A DNA stretch of 64,000 nucleotides from a bacterium 336/3. Lineage in GTDB: Bacteria; Bacteroidota; Bacteroidia; Cytophagales; Thermonemataceae. Shown here one piece after another: positions 27,698-36,290 of this stretch; the first letter of the stretch is position 1; each line of letters opens with the position of its first letter. The notes below the pieces were generated by a model, which had not been told where the DNA came from, made no database searches, and saw nothing but the letters and a program-made list of their open reading frames with translations. The stretch spans positions 1,998,586 to 2,062,585 of the forward strand of contig LJIE01000001.1 of assembly GCA_001281695.1 (NCBI GenBank), read 5' to 3'. Both the position numbers and the translations under genes were made by a program.

Positions 27698-28089
27698 AAA
27701 CATTATTTAAAAATTCGCTATACAGTTTTCAATTGTTAGTTGAGAAGCCATCCATTATATTCTTTGATTGGACAGATAAAACAACAGAAATGAATTATGA
27801 AGATTTTCAAGCAGCTTGCAATAATTTTGCAGGTTTTGCATGGGAATACCAGTCAAAACACTTATTGGTAGATACTTGCAAATTTAACTTTCAGTTACCA
27901 GAAGAGTTTACAATTTGGCGTGAAGAAGAATTGAATCCACGTTATTATAAGTTAGGTGTCTATAAATTTGCTTATATTACTAAACCAGAGTTTTTACCGT
28001 TTATGAAGGACATTCCTGCTGAAAATGGTAAATTTGAAACACGAAACTTCATTACTTTTCAAGAAGCGATAAATTGGCTAAACAACTGA
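27694..28089 (+). CDS. STAS/SpoIIAA-like hypothetical protein
   Basis: A 131-aa soluble protein. The pattern IIFFDWTDKTTEMNYEDFQAA followed by HLLVDTCKFNFQLPEEF and a closing FITFQEAINWLNN resembles the SpoIIAA/STAS-like fold (beta-alpha repeats) used by regulatory proteins in many Bacteroidota. No catalytic residues are visible. It overlaps the 52-aa membrane protein by four bases and is followed one base later by the sigma factor gene, so a regulatory role with the sigma factor is possible but inferred. The exact family is uncertain. Confidence 0.6.
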   Translation: MKTLFKNSLYSFQLLVEKPSIIFFDWTDKTTEMNYEDFQAACNNFAGFAWEYQSKHLLVDTCKFNFQLPEEFTIWREEELNPRYYKLGVYKFAYITKPEFLPFMKDIPAENGKFETRNFITFQEAINWLNN

Positions 28090-28090
28090 T

Positions 28091-28924
28091 ATGAAGAACA
28101 CAGAAACATTGAAAAATGCGTTGAGTGGAGATATCAACGCATTTCAAACTCTTTTTGCTGAATTTCAAAATCATTTGAAATCTTACTTGTATAGACTCCT
28201 TGCCAATCGCAATGATGCAGAAGACATTACACACGATACGTTTATCAAGGGTTTTGACAAACTTTCAACCTTTAAAGGGGAGTCATCTCTAAAAACTTGG
28301 ATATTTCAAATAGCGACTCATTTGGCATACAATTATTTACAACGACAAAAAAGATGGACACCCAATGTAAGTGAAAAAGCTAAAAAATTGGTGCTTGAAA
28401 ACCCTTCGTTACGAAACGAGATTGTGAAAGTTCATGAAACAGCCACAGATGCAAAGTATGATATGAAAGAGCATATTGATACTTGTTTTACTTGTATCTC
28501 AAAAAATTTACCCATAGAAAATCAAATAGCCATCATACTCAAAGATGTATATGATTTCTCAGTTTCTGAAATATGTTTGATACTTGATAAAACTGAGGGT
28601 GTTATAAAATACTTATTACAAGATGGAAGAAAAACCATGATAGATATTTTTGATAATCGTTGTGCATTAATCAATAAAAATGGTGTATGTCATCAGTGTT
28701 CGGAGTTAAATGGCTGGTTTAATCCAAAAGAAAATCAACAACAAGCTCTTATGGAATTGGATATGGTAAAAGGTTCAAAAAAGTATAATCGTGAAGAATT
28801 GTATTATATGAGAACTACACTTATCAAAGTAATTGACCCTTTGCGTTCAAAGGGTTCAGAGTTACAAGAAATTTTAATGAAGTGCAATCGTATGGCAATG
28901 GATGAAATTCCAATACAAAACTGA
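28091..28924 (+). CDS. ECF-type sigma factor with Cys-containing C-terminal extension
   Basis: A 277-aa sigma-70 family protein. Region 2 is at about residues 20-90 (DAEDITHDTFIKGF, LKTWIFQIATHLAYNYLQRQ) and region 4 at about 135-185 (IENQIAIILKDVYDFSVSEIC). It is about 90 residues longer than a usual ECF factor. The extension holds Cys191, Cys200 and Cys203 (CALINKNGVCHQC), and the linker holds Cys132 and Cys135 (CFTC). The pattern CxxC with C...CxxC could bind zinc or sense redox state (inference). No anti-sigma gene was recognised beside it, but the upstream operon has secreted, membrane and STAS-like proteins that could take that role. It is preceded by one base of spacing from the STAS-like gene. 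Confidence 0.88.
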   Translation: MKNTETLKNALSGDINAFQTLFAEFQNHLKSYLYRLLANRNDAEDITHDTFIKGFDKLSTFKGESSLKTWIFQIATHLAYNYLQRQKRWTPNVSEKAKKLVLENPSLRNEIVKVHETATDAKYDMKEHIDTCFTCISKNLPIENQIAIILKDVYDFSVSEICLILDKTEGVIKYLLQDGRKTMIDIFDNRCALINKNGVCHQCSELNGWFNPKENQQQALMELDMVKGSKKYNREELYYMRTTLIKVIDPLRSKGSELQEILMKCNRMAMDEIPIQN

Positions 28925-28962
28925 ATACTTTCATATAAGCCTTAAATTCATTTTTCTGATAT

Positions 28963-29706
28963 TTACACTATTAGCAAATCGCAATACCAAAAACCTGTAT
29001 CAAAAGGTTTTTGGTTTTCTTCTTTTTCACCACATTCATAACCATCATCATTATTTTTTGGAGTAGGCGTATAGGTTTGGTGTACTATTTCACCAATTTG
29101 AAAAGAAACAGGTTTTTGAAAAATAGGTCCATCATAAACAAACGTATGAAACTCACCATTTTCGCCACAAGGGTCAACATGAGAAGGTAAATCTTTCAGA
29201 AAATCTTCATCAATTACCCTTCCTACAAAACTTTTATCCAAATATTTTTCGTTTACACAGGTTATAATGGTTTTAAAACCTAAATCTAAAAACTCCCTGA
29301 TAAGTTCTTTGGTAGATTGTTTCCAGAGTGGGAAAACACCTTTTAAATGAATTTTAGCTAACTGATTTTCACGATAAGTCCGTAAATCTTCTAAAAAAAT
29401 ATCTCCAAAAACTGAAACACTTGCTCCCTGATTTTTTAAAACTGTAAGGGTTTCAATCATCTGTTTTTCATAGACCTCCATCGTGGGCATTTCGGGAATC
29501 ATGAGTTTTTGAAGTGGGATTCCAATACTTTGAGCTTGTAACTCCAAAAGTTCAGTTCGTACGCCATGCATCGAAATACGCTGATATTGCTCGCTCACGC
29601 TTGTCAGCAAGCACAAAATGTCATATTCTTGGCTTTGTAATAATTTGAACAAGGCGAGTGAGGAGTCTTTTCCTCCACTCCAATTGAAAATAGCTTTTTG
29701 TTTCAT
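28963..29706 (-). CDS. Dph6-like ATP pyrophosphatase (diphthine-ammonia ligase family)
   Basis: The start at 29706 is used because it begins directly before the conserved MKQKAIFNWSGGKDSSLALF. A start at 29748 would overlap the upstream gene and add an odd leader. The product is 247 aa. The PP-loop motif SGGKDS marks an adenylating N-type ATP pyrophosphatase. Other family parts are SMHGVRTELLELQ, FGDIFLEDLRTYRE, and NEKYLDKSFVGRVID. DPCGENGEFHTFVYDGPIF is the C-terminal family signature. In eukaryotes Dph6 amidates diphthine; bacteria lack diphthamide, so the substrate of bacterial members is unknown. It sits four bases after the upstream membrane protein gene. Confidence 0.85.
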   Translation of the reverse strand: MKQKAIFNWSGGKDSSLALFKLLQSQEYDILCLLTSVSEQYQRISMHGVRTELLELQAQSIGIPLQKLMIPEMPTMEVYEKQMIETLTVLKNQGASVSVFGDIFLEDLRTYRENQLAKIHLKGVFPLWKQSTKELIREFLDLGFKTIITCVNEKYLDKSFVGRVIDEDFLKDLPSHVDPCGENGEFHTFVYDGPIFQKPVSFQIGEIVHQTYTPTPKNNDDGYECGEKEENQKPFDTGFWYCDLLIV

Positions 29707-29710
29707 GATG

Positions 29711-30358
29711 TTATAATATAATATTTTTGGTATAAAAAGATTTTCCACTTGAAAATATTAATTGTTTCTGCCCTTGATATTCAGTTATTCTGACATTAAA
29801 GTCTTTTAAGGCGTAAACAAATGAATTTTTGATGCTAGAAAGTAGAGTCGTATCAAGATGATATTCTATGGGTACATTTTCAAAAACTTGATAAGTCTGA
29901 AAAGTATATTTGGTATCTACAAAGGTAACAAAGCCATATACAAACACTCTTGTTTGGTAATGATTATCTTGATACCCAAAAGAATAGTTTTGATAAGGAA
30001 TATAATCTTGAGTAATTGGAGGAAACCAAATAAGAAAAAAAGAAGCTAATATGAGAGTAAGTCCAACAGGGATAAAACCTAATATGCTTAAAACTTTTAT
30101 ATATGATTTTTTAACTCTAAATCCTAACAGTAACCAAAGACAAACAGAAAAATATTCTAAAGAAAAAATAATGTAATCAGGAAAATTTCCTTGAATGGAA
30201 TATCCAAAACTCCAAAAAAGATTATGGATAAAAAAGAAGATACTAAATCCAATTAAGTATTTTTTATAAGATTGAAATATAACATTTTCTATAATGAGAT
30301 TGCTAATGACTGGAGCAAGGATAAACGTAAAAATATATAAAATGTAAATAAAAAGCAT
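29711..30358 (-). CDS. multi-helix membrane protein of unknown function
   Basis: A 215-aa membrane protein. About four hydrophobic helices are visible (FIYILYIFTFILAPVI, YLIGFSIFFFIHNLFW, YIIFSLEYFSVCLWLLLGF, VLSILGFIPVGLTLILASFFLI), followed by a soluble C-terminal half of about 90 residues rich in aromatic residues (SFGYQDNHYQTRVFVYGF). No family was recognised. It is read just upstream of the Dph6-like gene, with four bases between, so both probably form one transcript. The inner membrane with the C-terminal domain in the periplasm is one possible topology, inferred only. Confidence 0.7.
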   Translation of the reverse strand: MLFIYILYIFTFILAPVISNLIIENVIFQSYKKYLIGFSIFFFIHNLFWSFGYSIQGNFPDYIIFSLEYFSVCLWLLLGFRVKKSYIKVLSILGFIPVGLTLILASFFLIWFPPITQDYIPYQNYSFGYQDNHYQTRVFVYGFVTFVDTKYTFQTYQVFENVPIEYHLDTTLLSSIKNSFVYALKDFNVRITEYQGQKQLIFSSGKSFYTKNIIL

Positions 30359-30401
30359 ATAAACAGAAGAAAACTCAAATGTAGAATTATAATTTCAAAA
30401 C

Positions 30402-30434
30402 AAAAAAAGAGACATTTATAAATGCCTCTTTTAA
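30402..30434 (-). terminator. terminator of the PepSY-TonB receptor operon
   Basis: A stem AAAAAGAG / CTCTTTT with an inner AT-rich stem (CATTT / AATG) lies after the stop of the PepSY protein gene on the minus strand. The interior has mismatches, so it is a moderate call. Confidence 0.55.
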
Positions 30435-30461
30435 TAAAATAGTTTTGTAGTGTAAAATCTC

Positions 30462-31010
30462 TTAAGCTAAGAATATCAAAAATATCAAAGGAAATAACAA
30501 ACCTGCAACAGCCAATTTCCAACCTCTCGATTTGAATGAAAGTTTCCCCTTAGGCAACACAAACATACCTGTAACGGCAATGGTAATTAATGAAAGTCCA
30601 AAAATATCAGAATAATAAATCCACCAATTGGAAGTATTTTTATGTAAACCCATCATTTGGCTGATGATAGGCGTTTTTCTAAACTCAGTAGCTTCTCCTT
30701 TCCCTGTTTTCATATCAATTTCTATTTCGTGGCGTTCACAATTGATGCGAAGTTTATCGTTTTTGAGAGTATGTCTTCTAAATTTATCTTTGATTTTTAA
30801 TTCATTAGAAACAAATCCTTTTACAAAAGCCTCTGTAATCTCCGATTCTTTGGGCAGTTGTGTCTGAAACTCTTTTGTTTCAATGGTGTATTTTTCTGCA
30901 TGCCATTGGTCTCTGTGGTTCATCAGTATTCCCGAAAAGGCAAAAGAAATGATTAAACCTACATAAAAATACCCTAAATCTCTGTGAATAGAACGAATTG
31001 TCATTTTCAT
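30462..31010 (-). CDS. PepSY-associated transmembrane protein
   Basis: A 182-aa membrane protein. The start IRSIHRDLGYFYVGLIISFAFSG is the PepSY-associated TM helix region typical of iron-linked reductase-like proteins. The soluble middle holds the PepSY-like segment HEIEIDMKTGKGEATEFRK. Then come LMGLHKNTSNWWIYYSDIFG, a TM helix, and a final hydrophobic helix (VAGLLFPLIFLIFL). It is shorter than full PepSY_TM proteins (about 350-400 aa). It lies 15 bases behind the TonB-dependent receptor gene on the same strand. In siderophore loci such proteins are thought to reduce or release ferric iron at the inner membrane. The His and Trp residues fit a haem-like role only loosely. Confidence 0.8.
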   Translation of the reverse strand: MKMTIRSIHRDLGYFYVGLIISFAFSGILMNHRDQWHAEKYTIETKEFQTQLPKESEITEAFVKGFVSNELKIKDKFRRHTLKNDKLRINCERHEIEIDMKTGKGEATEFRKTPIISQMMGLHKNTSNWWIYYSDIFGLSLITIAVTGMFVLPKGKLSFKSRGWKLAVAGLLFPLIFLIFLA

Positions 31011-31025
31011 TGAACTTAAAACTGA

Positions 31026-33155
31026 TTAAAATGTAAAACCTAATTGAACTGAAAAATTGGCAGGTGTAATCGGATTTAAGCTGTTATCATCATGAATGTT
31101 ATAGTTTAATTCATTGAAAATATTCGCTAATTTTCCGTTTAATCGCCAATTTTTGTATTCATAACCCACTACAAAATCTACCAAGAAGTAATTGGAAAGA
31201 GGAATGAGTTTGAACGTATCGTTATCTACGGTTAAACGAGTAGAACGCCCCGCAAATCTACTACCAAAATATTGACTAATGACACCTACATTCAGATTTT
31301 TTAATGTACCTTGAGAAAATGTATAACTGATACTAGCATTGGCTGTGTTTTTGGGATTGTAACGAAGCTCACTACCAATGACATAGATGTTGCTTTGTGT
31401 ATATTTGGTTTCGTTGAAACTATATCCAAACATCACAGAAAGGTTTTTGATAGGCTTGAAAACAGCATCTACCTCAATACCCTTCGATTTTGTTTCGCCT
31501 GCCAGTTCTCTGATATTAGCGTTTGTATTGCCATTGATAAGAGATGTTTGAGCCAAATTACTATTGATAATTTGATAGGCTGTTACATTGAATTGTAGTT
31601 TTTCAGAGAATAATCGGTTTTTAATACCCACTTCGTATTGGTCTATGATAGAGGGACTTAAAGCATTTCCGTTGATATCAACACCTGTATTTAGTGAAAA
31701 AGAGTTTGAGTAGCTCGCAAATACAGTATGTTTTTTGTTCGGTTGAAGAATAATACCCAATTTAGGAGAAAATGGTTTATCTGTTTTTTCTGTTGAGGTA
31801 AGTGTATTGACACCATAAGTAAATACATCGGAAATGGATTTAATTTGGTTATAACGTATTCCTACAAACAACTTTACGTACTTAGGAAAACTAATTAGGT
31901 CTTGGGCATACACCCCATAACGATTAATAGGGTTTTTTGTAGCTGTACTTGGGTCTAAATTAGGTATAGTAGGTTGTGCATTAGGGTCATAATCTTGAAA
32001 AATATTGATTTCATCGTAATTGGAGAAGGTTCTATAGGCAGTTGTATTGGTAATAAAACGCTCTGCATCTGCACCCACAAGAGCCTGATGTTCAATGGCT
32101 CCAGTTTTAAAACTCACATTGGCATCTATTTGTTGGATAAAATAGGTATCATTGTTTGTGGAACGCTGAATACTTCTACGCCAAGTACCATTTGTTTGGA
32201 TAATTCCACCTGAAGCGTTAGGTCTTGTGTTAGAAAATAAGTCTGTGGCATAATTTCTAAAGCCCATCAAGGCATTGAGATGCCATTTTTCTGAAATCTG
32301 CCAGTCGTATCTGGCTGAAGCATAGCCTTGTTCAGCGTTGTATTTGCCCCAAGTAACACCCAGAAATCTTTCTCTGGGAATATCCACAACCTCATAATTG
32401 ATGATTCCTGCTCCAAAATCGGGAATGGTACTGCTCTTGATGTAGTCTCCTTCTAGTAAAAGAGTAGAATTGTCTGAAATTTTAAAAAGTAAGGATGGAT
32501 TTACATAAAAAGTATTGGAGTTTACATATTTTCGGAAACTCTGAGCTTGTTGATGTGAAGCGTTGAGCCTGAATGCAATGGTTTTTTCTTTATTCAGTGA
32601 GCCATATACATCTATTTGAGGTTTATAGTTCTCAAAACTACCTACTGTAAGGCTGGCATTTCCTCCAAAATTGAATTTTGGTTTTTTTGTAATGATATTT
32701 AAAACACCTCCAGGAGCAACATTCCCATATTCGATGGCTGTATTGCCTTTCAAAATTTCTACTTTTTCAATGCCACTCATTTCTATTTTCATTCCATTAA
32801 AAAAACGGATACCATTCTTGAATGTATTGGTGGTAGAAATATTAGAACCTCTGGAAGCTATTTCTTCCTGATAACCACCTGTATTGCCCATAATGTAAAT
32901 ACCATTCACATTTTTAAGAACATCTGTAAGGTTCATAATTTGTTGTTCTCGAAGTATTTTATTGTCTAAAACACTCATAGCTTGAGGCAAATCCATTTCT
33001 TCTAACTTATTCTTAGAAACTTTAGAAGTTTTGATAATAGAACCATTGACAGAGATTTCTTCAATGGCTTCTTGACGAGTGGAGTCTTTGGTTTGGCTTT
33101 GAGCCAAAACCAAAGAACTCATACAAATAAAAGCTGGTAGAAGTATATATTTCAT
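31026..33155 (-). CDS. TonB-dependent siderophore receptor
   Basis: A 709-aa outer membrane receptor. The signal peptide is LLPAFICMSSLVLAQ. The plug domain has LEEMDLPQAMSVLDNKIL, VNGIYIMGNTGGYQEEIASRG and IEKVEILKGNTAIEYGNVAPGG. The beta-barrel follows, ending in the expected aromatic residue (FSVQLGFTF). The size and plug motifs match the FhuA/FecA-like siderophore receptor group. It should bind a ferric siderophore and import it with TonB energy. The gene lies between the PepSY protein and an AraC-type regulator, an arrangement like PchR-controlled iron uptake. A -7 like box on the minus strand sits at 33192-33199. The specific siderophore cannot be told. Confidence 0.93.
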   Translation of the reverse strand: MKYILLPAFICMSSLVLAQSQTKDSTRQEAIEEISVNGSIIKTSKVSKNKLEEMDLPQAMSVLDNKILREQQIMNLTDVLKNVNGIYIMGNTGGYQEEIASRGSNISTTNTFKNGIRFFNGMKIEMSGIEKVEILKGNTAIEYGNVAPGGVLNIITKKPKFNFGGNASLTVGSFENYKPQIDVYGSLNKEKTIAFRLNASHQQAQSFRKYVNSNTFYVNPSLLFKISDNSTLLLEGDYIKSSTIPDFGAGIINYEVVDIPRERFLGVTWGKYNAEQGYASARYDWQISEKWHLNALMGFRNYATDLFSNTRPNASGGIIQTNGTWRRSIQRSTNNDTYFIQQIDANVSFKTGAIEHQALVGADAERFITNTTAYRTFSNYDEINIFQDYDPNAQPTIPNLDPSTATKNPINRYGVYAQDLISFPKYVKLFVGIRYNQIKSISDVFTYGVNTLTSTEKTDKPFSPKLGIILQPNKKHTVFASYSNSFSLNTGVDINGNALSPSIIDQYEVGIKNRLFSEKLQFNVTAYQIINSNLAQTSLINGNTNANIRELAGETKSKGIEVDAVFKPIKNLSVMFGYSFNETKYTQSNIYVIGSELRYNPKNTANASISYTFSQGTLKNLNVGVISQYFGSRFAGRSTRLTVDNDTFKLIPLSNYFLVDFVVGYEYKNWRLNGKLANIFNELNYNIHDDNSLNPITPANFSVQLGFTF

Positions 33156-33191
33156 ATTTTGGTTTATTTAGACTAAATATAAATAATGACA

Positions 33192-33199
33192 CAAAAGTA
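33192..33199 (-). promoter_or_regulatory. possible -7 box for the TonB receptor gene
   Basis: On the minus strand this reads TACTTTTG, fitting TAnnTTTG, 37 bases before the receptor start. There is no TTG at the expected -33 spacing. Confidence 0.3.
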
Positions 33200-33260
33200 T
33201 AAATACTTCTTACGCTGTATTTGTCAAATCAGGAAATTGATTTGGTAAATCGGAAAAAAA

Positions 33261-34001
33261 TTAATGTTCTACAAGGCTGGGACTAATCCCAAAATAGTTT
33301 TTATAGGCTTTGCTGAAGCTACTCAGAGAGGAATAACCCACCAATTCAGCAATTTCAATGAGTTTTTTATCAGAATTTTTTAAAAAATGTTCAGCTTTGA
33401 GCATTCTGTTTTCCAAAACGAAATCAAAAATAGTACATCCATATAACTCTTTAAAACCCTTTTTGAGATAACATTGGTTAGTTCCAACAGTTTGGGCGAT
33501 CTCAGGAATTGTAAGTTTTTCGTGTAAATGCTCCTGAATATACTGATGAGCATGTTTTACTTTTGTTGTTTCAGTTGTCTTTTGGGATAGTCCACATTGT
33601 GTACAGCCACAATGAGATTCATAAAAATGATTGTTTTTAAACAGATAATGAATTAAGTATAGAATCTGACTTTCTAAGAAAATCTCTCGTTCAATGCCCT
33701 TTAAATCACAATGAATCATGTCCAATAATTTTCCTTGTACGTTACAGCAAATGCTTTCTTGTCTGGTAACAAGCAGGGTAGAAGTTTTGTATCTTTCCAG
33801 ATAATGTTTTTCAAGTTCAATGGTTATATTATAATAAGCACCATTAAGGTCAAAAACACAGGAAGTTGGATTTAAAAAGTATTGTAGGAGGTAACTATGA
33901 GCTTTTTCTTGGATATTTACACAAGATTCTCCTTCAAAAATTTGTTGTTGGATAGAAAGATGAATCTGAGAATGAATATGTTCGAAATCTGTGGAAACCA
34001 T
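33261..34001 (-). CDS. AraC-family regulator, PchR-like
   Basis: A 246-aa regulator. The C-terminal AraC domain has two helix-turn-helix units: LTIPEIAQTVGTNQCYLKKGFKELYG, then KLIEIAELVGYSSLSSFSKAYKNYFGISP. The N-terminal part is a sensor-like region ending in the Cys-rich segment ESHCGCTQCGLS (Cys131, Cys133, Cys136). PchR and its relatives control siderophore uptake genes when the ferric siderophore is present. The gene lies upstream of the TonB receptor on the same strand, across a 105-bp spacer, which is the usual target position. The Cys cluster may bind iron or another metal (inference). Confidence 0.87.
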   Translation of the reverse strand: MVSTDFEHIHSQIHLSIQQQIFEGESCVNIQEKAHSYLLQYFLNPTSCVFDLNGAYYNITIELEKHYLERYKTSTLLVTRQESICCNVQGKLLDMIHCDLKGIEREIFLESQILYLIHYLFKNNHFYESHCGCTQCGLSQKTTETTKVKHAHQYIQEHLHEKLTIPEIAQTVGTNQCYLKKGFKELYGCTIFDFVLENRMLKAEHFLKNSDKKLIEIAELVGYSSLSSFSKAYKNYFGISPSLVEH

Positions 34002-34078
34002 TTGGTAGGGTTTAGCGAGCTAAAAATGCAGGCAAATGTAAAAAATATTTTTTATTTTTAATTATTCTAAATAAAAAT

Positions 34079-34110
34079 AAAAAGTGTGAGTTTAACACCC
34101 ACACTTTTTT
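34079..34110. terminator. terminator-like hairpin after the secreted unknown protein
   Basis: A 10-bp stem AAAAAGTGTG / CACACTTTTT with an 11-nt loop and flanking A/T runs. It lies after the stop of the minus-strand gene at 34137, upstream of the AraC gene start at 34001. Confidence 0.65.
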
Positions 34111-34136
34111 TGTTAGCAATAAAGAATTTTAATGTC

Positions 34137-34643
34137 TTAAAAACTACCAATATTCATTACTTTAGGAGTTTTGATGGTAGAATGGTTTTCAGGAACAACA
34201 ATACTCACAGGGGCTGGCATTCCTTGTTTGGGATCTTTTTTATCAATCCAAATTTTATAAATAGTTCCAGCTACAGCCGAAGCCCCATAACCCGAGCCAC
34301 CTGTTTTAGAAACATTTACTCGTGTAACTTTGACAGGTTGAGCATAAAACTTAATATTATTGAAGTCCTTTTTGAGTGAAAAAGGTTGAACTGTTTGCCT
34401 TAATGTTACATTTACAGGGTCTTCGTTTATCAAACCACCTCCAGCAATACTTGTAAAACGCTGAGCACATTCATCTAAATCTTTGGAAGAGGTCAGAATA
34501 TTCACATATTCTTCCAAAACCTGTTTTACTTCAGCAGGTAGTTTTGAAACAGCAATATCTCCTGCCTTACTTTGAGCAAATGAAGTTTGTAGTCCTATCA
34601 CTACAAAGCACCACAATACAAATCTGATTCTTTGCATAACCAT
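34137..34643 (-). CDS. secreted protein of unknown function
   Basis: A 168-aa exported protein with signal peptide MQRIRFVLWCFVVIGLQTSF, AQ following. The start could also be the second ATG three residues in. The mature part contains SKLPAEVKQVLEEYVNILTS, DLDECAQRFTSIAGGGLINE and a beta-rich end (GTIYKIWIDKKDPKQG). No family or catalytic motif was recognised. Two Cys do not form an obvious site. It is downstream of the DUF3592 gene on the same strand with 23 bases between and is closed by a hairpin, so they may be cotranscribed. Confidence 0.7.
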   Translation of the reverse strand: MVMQRIRFVLWCFVVIGLQTSFAQSKAGDIAVSKLPAEVKQVLEEYVNILTSSKDLDECAQRFTSIAGGGLINEDPVNVTLRQTVQPFSLKKDFNNIKFYAQPVKVTRVNVSKTGGSGYGASAVAGTIYKIWIDKKDPKQGMPAPVSIVVPENHSTIKTPKVMNIGSF

Positions 34644-34666
34644 TTGTTTTTTAGTTAAATAAAAAT

Positions 34667-35512
34667 TTAAGAAGTCATCATCTTATAAAAAATAAGTAAT
34701 TCAATCAAAACAGTTAAAGGCAATAAAAGAAATAAAGCACTCGGAAATAGAGAGTAATCCTCTAAAGAACCATCACTCAATATTTTAGGGCGACCAGGCA
34801 AAGCATCTTTTAAAACAGCTTTTGTAGGCTCTTGAGGTAGATAAAATAACATCTCTTGAGCTTCATCTAACAAATGCTCAGGCTGGTGCGAAGAGGCTGT
34901 AACAGTATAGCTTTTATCACCTACCATCATTTCAAAATACAATCTCATTACTCTTCGTCCATTGATTTTGGTATTGGTTGCTTCACTTCGGATATACTTC
35001 CCATACCCAATCATGCCATATTTTAAAATTTTTAAGTTTTTTAAACCTGTAAGGACACCAAACACAGCAAAACCTAATCCAATACATGGAAAAATAGCAG
35101 TAAAAACAACAAACATACCAAAGGGTTCTTTTCTAAGATTTTCAATGCGGGAATAGGTAGGTTTTTCTGTCAAATAAATAATAGTAGGAGTATCGCCTAC
35201 TTGGTATTGTCCAGAATAGCCATACGAAACGCCTGTTTGTTTAGTATCTTTGTTATCTGAAAATTCATAATAATAAGCATAAATTCTGTTTTTATTCTCT
35301 TTACTGTTAGTTGCCCCAATAGTAGTAATAATTCCTTGTGTTTTAGGGCTATCAGGTTTAAACTTCCAATCCGAAAAATCGGCAAAACCTACAAAAACAA
35401 TGACAAAAATAAGCCCCAAAGCCATTATAGAAAAACCAACAATAGATGAAACATCACCAAAAAGAACTCTGATTTTCAAGCCCAAAGGGATAAATCTTTC
35501 TTTAGAATACAT
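34667..35512 (-). CDS. DUF3592 membrane protein
   Basis: A 281-aa membrane protein from the ATG at 35512 (MYSKERFIPLGLKIR). The upstream ATG at 35599 adds a long hydrophobic leader and is less likely. The protein has an N-terminal helix (FSIMALGLIFVIVFVGFA), a DUF3592-like beta domain (TQGIITTIGATNSKENKNRI, YYYEFSD, VGDTPTIIYL), a second helix pair (FVVFTAIFPCIGLGFAVFG), a second beta domain and a final helix (FPSALFLLLPLTVLIELLIFY). DUF3592 is a widespread family of unknown function. The protein likely spans the inner membrane three or four times. Confidence 0.75.
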   Translation of the reverse strand: MYSKERFIPLGLKIRVLFGDVSSIVGFSIMALGLIFVIVFVGFADFSDWKFKPDSPKTQGIITTIGATNSKENKNRIYAYYYEFSDNKDTKQTGVSYGYSGQYQVGDTPTIIYLTEKPTYSRIENLRKEPFGMFVVFTAIFPCIGLGFAVFGVLTGLKNLKILKYGMIGYGKYIRSEATNTKINGRRVMRLYFEMMVGDKSYTVTASSHQPEHLLDEAQEMLFYLPQEPTKAVLKDALPGRPKILSDGSLEDYSLFPSALFLLLPLTVLIELLIFYKMMTS

Positions 35513-35624
35513 AAAAGAATAATGGAAAAAAGTTATTTCAAATATATAAAAATGAAGTAAAAAAACTACTATTTGAATGTTTTCTTTTGTATGTTGCAAA
35601 TAAAATATTGTCTAATAGTATGAT

Positions 35625-36173
35625 ATGGAATCTGTTTTAGAAAAGTTAGAAGCTCATCTTTCTCTTAAGAGAACAGAGTTTTACAATAAACTTCAACTAG
35701 GGATAGAAACTTCCCAAATAGAAAAAATTGAAAAACTGTTTCAAAAAAACCTTCCTGAAGATTTAAAAAAATTGTATTTATGGAAAAATGGGCAACCTGA
35801 GAAACTCTATGAGACTTTCGTTAATAATTCTATGATGATTCCTCTTGAAAAATCTCTCGAAATAGCCCAAAACCTGACAGCAATGATAGGGAAAGATTTT
35901 GATAGAGAAAATTGGTGGAATAAAGATTGGATTCCACTATTTCATAATGGTAGAGGCGATTATATCTGTTATGATATGGAAGGAACATTTACAGGAAAAA
36001 AAGGACAAATATTACAACATAATCACGATTATGAAGCGAGAAATGTACTAGCACCAAGTTTAGAAGCTTTTTTAGAGGCTATCAACGCTTTCTATGACCA
36101 AACACCTAAAGAACAATTTGATGAGTATTTTAAAGTATCATTAGAGGCTTATCCCAAACGATTCAAAGTTTAA
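35625..36173 (+). CDS. SMI1/KNR4 family protein
   Basis: A 182-aa soluble protein of the SMI1/KNR4 (SUKH) superfamily. Key parts are IEKIEKLFQKNLPEDLKKLY with WKNGQ, the middle WIPLFHNGRGDYICYDMEG, and LAPSLEAFLEAINAF. SUKH proteins often act as immunity proteins against secreted toxins, but many in Bacteroidota are stand-alone with unknown partners. No toxin-like neighbour is seen: the next gene encodes a DUF5682 protein. It diverges from the DUF3592 gene. The family call is firm; an immunity role is only a possibility. Confidence 0.85.
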   Translation: MESVLEKLEAHLSLKRTEFYNKLQLGIETSQIEKIEKLFQKNLPEDLKKLYLWKNGQPEKLYETFVNNSMMIPLEKSLEIAQNLTAMIGKDFDRENWWNKDWIPLFHNGRGDYICYDMEGTFTGKKGQILQHNHDYEARNVLAPSLEAFLEAINAFYDQTPKEQFDEYFKVSLEAYPKRFKV

Positions 36174-36290
36174 AAATAAATATTTGAAAATGAGTTTTTT
36201 ATATTTTGACATGAATTTGCCTTAAATGTTTCATTTCATATTTTCTTTTTCTTTTATATCTTGCCTTCAAACTTTATAATCAGAAACTCC

